DNA of 64,000 nucleotides, from the NCBI RefSeq assembly GCF_003063355.1, contig NZ_NESH01000002.1, positions 496,001-560,000 of the forward strand. The letters are read 5' to 3'. Shown piece by piece: positions 61,305 to 64,000 of the stretch. Both the position numbers and the translations under genes were made by a program. Below the pieces are notes generated by a model. The model worked only from the letters and a program-made list of their open reading frames with translations, made no database searches and was not told the origin of the DNA. Each line of letters opens with the position of its first letter. Positions within the stretch are counted from its first letter, which is position 1. This stretch comes from Limnohabitans sp. Bal53. Its GTDB lineage: Bacteria > Pseudomonadota > Gammaproteobacteria > Burkholderiales > Burkholderiaceae_C.

Positions 61305-62087
61305 TCACACCGCAAAACCGTCGTCAGCCGACACTACCGCGCCGTTGATGAAGTGGCTCTGATCGCTGGCCAGCAGCATCAACAAGGCGTCCAGGTCTTG
61401 TGGCTGGCCCACGCGCTTGCGCGGCAGCATGCTGATGAGCTTTTGACCTTGCTCGGTTTGCCAATGGTGGTGATTGATCTCGGTATCGATGTAGCCCGGG
61501 CAAATCGCGTTCACGTTGATGCCGAACTTGCCCCACTCCACCGCAAAAGCTTTGGTCATCTGGATCACAGCCGCCTTGCTCATGCAGTACACGCCAATTT
61601 GCGGCAGCACTTTGAGCCCTGCCATCGAGGCGATGTTGATGATGCGCCCGCCCGTGAAGCTGCCAGGCGCCGCCCCCTTGGCGCGGGCCAGCATGCGCTT
61701 GCCCACCTCTTGCGCCACAAAAAACGCCCCGCGCACATTGGTGTTCATGATGAAGTCGAAGTCTTCTTCCGTCACGTCTTGGATGCGTTGGGTGGTGCTC
61801 ACGCCAGAGTTGTTCACCAAGATGTCGATGCTGCCCATCTCTGTTTCAGCGTGCGCCACGGCAGCCGCAATGCTGTGGCGGTCGGTCACGTCCATCTCGA
61901 CCACATGCGCATCACCGCCAGCCGCTTCAATCTCGGCGCGAAGGTCTTTGAGTTTTTCCATGCGACGACTGGCCAGCACAACGCCCGCTCCGGCAGCAGC
62001 CAGGGTTTTGGCAAATTGCGCGCCCAAGCCGCCCGACGCACCCGTGATCAGGGCCACACGCCCCGACAAATCGATTTCATAAGCCAT
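61305..62087 (-). CDS. SDR family oxidoreductase
   Basis: 260 residues from ATG 62087. Classical short-chain dehydrogenase: VALITGASGGLGAQFAKTLA (TGxxxGxG NAD(P) site), DILVNNSGVS (NNxG), catalytic Ser in RIINIASMAG, Tyr-x-x-x-Lys as YCMSKAAVI, and CPGYIDTEINHHHW. The acid at the end of the second strand is replaced by SRRMEKL, which favours NADPH. Probably a 3-hydroxyacyl-CoA or alcohol dehydrogenase, given the thioesterase partner and the ETF:quinone oxidoreductase nearby; inferred. Confidence 0.93.
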   Translation of the reverse strand: MAYEIDLSGRVALITGASGGLGAQFAKTLAAAGAGVVLASRRMEKLKDLRAEIEAAGGDAHVVEMDVTDRHSIAAAVAHAETEMGSIDILVNNSGVSTTQRIQDVTEEDFDFIMNTNVRGAFFVAQEVGKRMLARAKGAAPGSFTGGRIINIASMAGLKVLPQIGVYCMSKAAVIQMTKAFAVEWGKFGINVNAICPGYIDTEINHHHWQTEQGQKLISMLPRKRVGQPQDLDALLMLLASDQSHFINGAVVSADDGFAV

Positions 62088-62239
62088 GTCAAATCCTTCC
62101 AGGGGTTTAGCATCCGTTGCACCGCAACAGCTGACACCATTGTGCGCGGGAAGCCGCCCCAAGATGCATAAAATGAGTCACACGCCCGACACCCCAGGTG
62201 CCGGGCCTCCGAAATCTAACTTGTTCAAAAGAGTCTGTC

Positions 62240-63931
62240 ATGAGCCCCGAAGAAATCCTGAGCACCTACGGCCCCCGCGAATCCATGCCCTATGACGTGG
62301 TGGTGGTCGGTGGCGGCCCCGCTGGCCTGTCCACGGCCATTCGCCTCAAACAACTGGCCGCTGAAAAAGGCACCGACGTGTCGGTGGTGGTGCTGGAAAA
62401 AGGCGGTGAGCCCGGAGCCCACATCCTGAGCGGCGCCATCATGGACCCCAAGGCCCTGACCGAACTCTTGCCCAACTGGAAAGAGTTGGGGGCACCGCTG
62501 AACCAGCCCGTGACCGATGATGCCTGGAGCTTTTTGAGCGAAACCGGTGCCACCCGCACCCCCGGCATCTTCTTGCCCGAGTGCGCACAAAACCACGGCA
62601 ACTACATCATCAGCCTGTCCAACTTCACACGCTGGCTGGCCCAGCAGGCCGAGAATTTGGGCGTGGAAATTTTCCCCGGCTTCACCGCCGCCGAAGTGCT
62701 CTACAACGATGACGGCTCCGTCAAAGGTGTGGCCACCGGCAATCTGGGCATCGGCAAAGATGGCGAGCCCACTGAGAACTTCCAGCTCGGTATGGAGCTG
62801 CATGGCAAGTACACCGTGTTCGCCGAAGGTGCACGCGGCCATCTGGGCAAACAGCTGATCGCCAAATACAAACTCGACGACGGCCGCGACCCACAAACCT
62901 ACGGCATCGGCATCAAGGAAGTCTGGGAGATTGATCCTTCACGCCACACACCCGGCTTTGTGATGCACACCGCCGGCTGGCCCATGAACAACGACACCTA
63001 TGGCGGTGCTTTCATGTACCACATGGAGGACAACAAGATCGCCATCGGTTACGTGGTGGGTCTGGACTACGCCAACCCTTGGCTCAGCCCCTTTGAAGAG
63101 TTCCAGCGCTGGAAAACCCACAACAACATCAAGTGGTACTTCACCAACGACAAGGGCGAAGTCAACGCCAAGCGCATCGGCTACGGCGCCCGCGCCATCA
63201 CCGCAGGCGGCCTGATGAGCCTGCCCAAGACCGTGTTTCCGGGCGGTGCACTGGTCGGCTGTGACGCCGGTTACCTGAACGTGAGCCGCATCAAGGGCAG
63301 CCACGCTGCCATCAAGACCGGCATGCTGGCTGCCGAGGCGGCGTACGACGCCATCGTGGCCGGTCGCGAACACGACGAGCTGAGCGCCTACCCTGAGGCT
63401 TTCGAGGCCAGCTGGCTGCACACCGAACTGAACAAGTCACGCAACTTCAAGACCTGGTTCAAGAAGGGCCTGACGGTGGCCACACTGATGAACGGCCTCG
63501 AGCAGTTTGTTTTGCGCGGCCACATCCCATGGACCCTGCGCCGCGACAAGGCCGACCACACCTACCTCAAGCCCGCGGCCGAATGCGAACAAATCGTCTA
63601 CCCCAAGCCCGACGGCAAATTGACCTTTGACCGTTTGAGCAGCGTGTTCATCAGCAACACCAACCACGAAGAAAACCAGCCAGCCCACCTGACGCTGAAA
63701 GACGCATCGGTGCCGGTGGGCATCAACCTGGCCAAGTTTGCCGGGCCAGAAAGCCGCTACTGCCCGGCCGGGGTGTACGAATACGTCAAGAACGAGGACA
63801 ACACAGATCGTCTGCAGATCAACGCGCAAAACTGCGTGCACTGCAAAACCTGCGACATCAAGGACCCCACCCAAAACATCGTTTGGGTCACGCCAGAGGG
63901 CGGCGGCGGCCCCAACTACACGGGCATGTAA
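62240..63931 (+). CDS. electron transfer flavoprotein-ubiquinone oxidoreductase
   Basis: 563 residues from ATG 62240. Moves electrons from ETF (fed by acyl-CoA dehydrogenases) into the quinone pool. FAD site DVVVVGGGPAGLSTAIRLKQLA, then EKGGEPGAHILSGAIMDPKALTELLPNW, quinone/ membrane-facing region GGLMSLPKTVFPGGALVGCDAGYLNVSRIKGSHAAIKTGMLAAEAAYDAI, and a C-terminal 4Fe-4S cluster with cysteines in ESRYCPAGVYEYV and NCVHCKTCDIKDPTQNIVWVTPEGGGGPNY. Full-length and typical. Indicates fatty-acid or amino-acid oxidation feeding respiration. Confidence 0.97.
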   Translation: MSPEEILSTYGPRESMPYDVVVVGGGPAGLSTAIRLKQLAAEKGTDVSVVVLEKGGEPGAHILSGAIMDPKALTELLPNWKELGAPLNQPVTDDAWSFLSETGATRTPGIFLPECAQNHGNYIISLSNFTRWLAQQAENLGVEIFPGFTAAEVLYNDDGSVKGVATGNLGIGKDGEPTENFQLGMELHGKYTVFAEGARGHLGKQLIAKYKLDDGRDPQTYGIGIKEVWEIDPSRHTPGFVMHTAGWPMNNDTYGGAFMYHMEDNKIAIGYVVGLDYANPWLSPFEEFQRWKTHNNIKWYFTNDKGEVNAKRIGYGARAITAGGLMSLPKTVFPGGALVGCDAGYLNVSRIKGSHAAIKTGMLAAEAAYDAIVAGREHDELSAYPEAFEASWLHTELNKSRNFKTWFKKGLTVATLMNGLEQFVLRGHIPWTLRRDKADHTYLKPAAECEQIVYPKPDGKLTFDRLSSVFISNTNHEENQPAHLTLKDASVPVGINLAKFAGPESRYCPAGVYEYVKNEDNTDRLQINAQNCVHCKTCDIKDPTQNIVWVTPEGGGGPNYTGM

Positions 63932-63950
63932 GTCCTGTGCATTCAATTCA

Positions 63951-63976
63951 AGAGGCCCTTCGGGGCCTCTTTTTTT
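63951..63976 (+). terminator. Rho-independent terminator after ETF:quinone oxidoreductase
   Basis: 8-bp stem AGAGGCCC/GGGCCTCT (63951-63958, 63963-63970) with a TTCG tetraloop and a run of T to 63976. Strong; 19 bp past the stop. Confidence 0.95.
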
Positions 63977-64000
63977 CGGTCACGTTTAGTGGCGTCGCCA

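Noticed and set aside
1..64000. CRISPR arrays, rRNA genes, prophage structural genes
   Set aside because: No regularly spaced repeats, rRNA-like sequence or phage head/tail proteins were seen in the window.

Overview
The window looks like chromosomal DNA of a GC-rich betaproteobacterium in Burkholderiales, most likely a Comamonadaceae relative. This is inferred from gene content and protein style (YdiJ-like FAD/Fe-S enzyme, many TRAP transporters, CaiB-type CoA transferases, DUF2069 and DUF599 proteins, ETF:quinone oxidoreductase); I could not run a search. Coding density is high, genes lie on both strands, and most large overlapping open frames are antisense shadows.

Layout. 1-8 kb: end of an alpha/beta hydrolase, a cytochrome P450, small membrane proteins, an FAD-linked hydroxyacid dehydrogenase overlapping an MFS transporter, then thyA-folA. 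8-11 kb: a TPR/O-GlcNAc-transferase-like protein and exonuclease III. 11.3-23.9 kb: two versions of a little-understood ATP-grasp / alpha-E / transglutaminase / putative amidoligase system flanking comEC; one version has separate genes, the other a fused gene. 24-31.7 kb: DUF599 protein, flavodoxin and pirin opposite a LysR regulator, a renalase-like flavoprotein, gluQ, a ribbon-helix-helix/PIN toxin-antitoxin pair with a clear palindromic operator, trmB and a pseudouridine synthase. 31.7-42 kb: a GntR-controlled divergent catabolic region (YdiJ-like dehydrogenase on one side; aminotransferase, TRAP transporter, enoyl-CoA hydratase and CoA transferase on the other) with two identical operator-like repeats 63 bp apart. 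42-46.5 kb: alaS and a succinate-semialdehyde dehydrogenase.

46.5-55.1 kb is the most striking part. The last 19 bp of a tRNA-Gly(CCC) gene are repeated exactly 8.5 kb downstream. Between the copies lie an IS2-group insertion sequence, a complete malonate-use operon in the order matP-Q-M-A-B with a divergent matR, a truncated gene, AT-rich sequence and inverted ATACCAACAAAT motifs near both ends. This reads as a tRNA-targeted island carrying malonate uptake (TRAP), malonyl-CoA synthesis and malonyl-CoA decarboxylation. No integrase gene is visible, so it is probably a decayed or trans-mobilised element.

55.1-64 kb: a ParB-like protein, a two-subunit 3-oxoacid CoA-transferase opposite a PAS-LuxR regulator with tandem ACTACGTA motifs, two carboxymuconolactone-decarboxylase-fold proteins, a TetR regulator, a COG3687 metal-dependent hydrolase, an acyl-CoA thioesterase, an SDR and ETF:ubiquinone oxidoreductase. 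Together these suggest a heterotroph living on organic acids and acyl-CoA intermediates.
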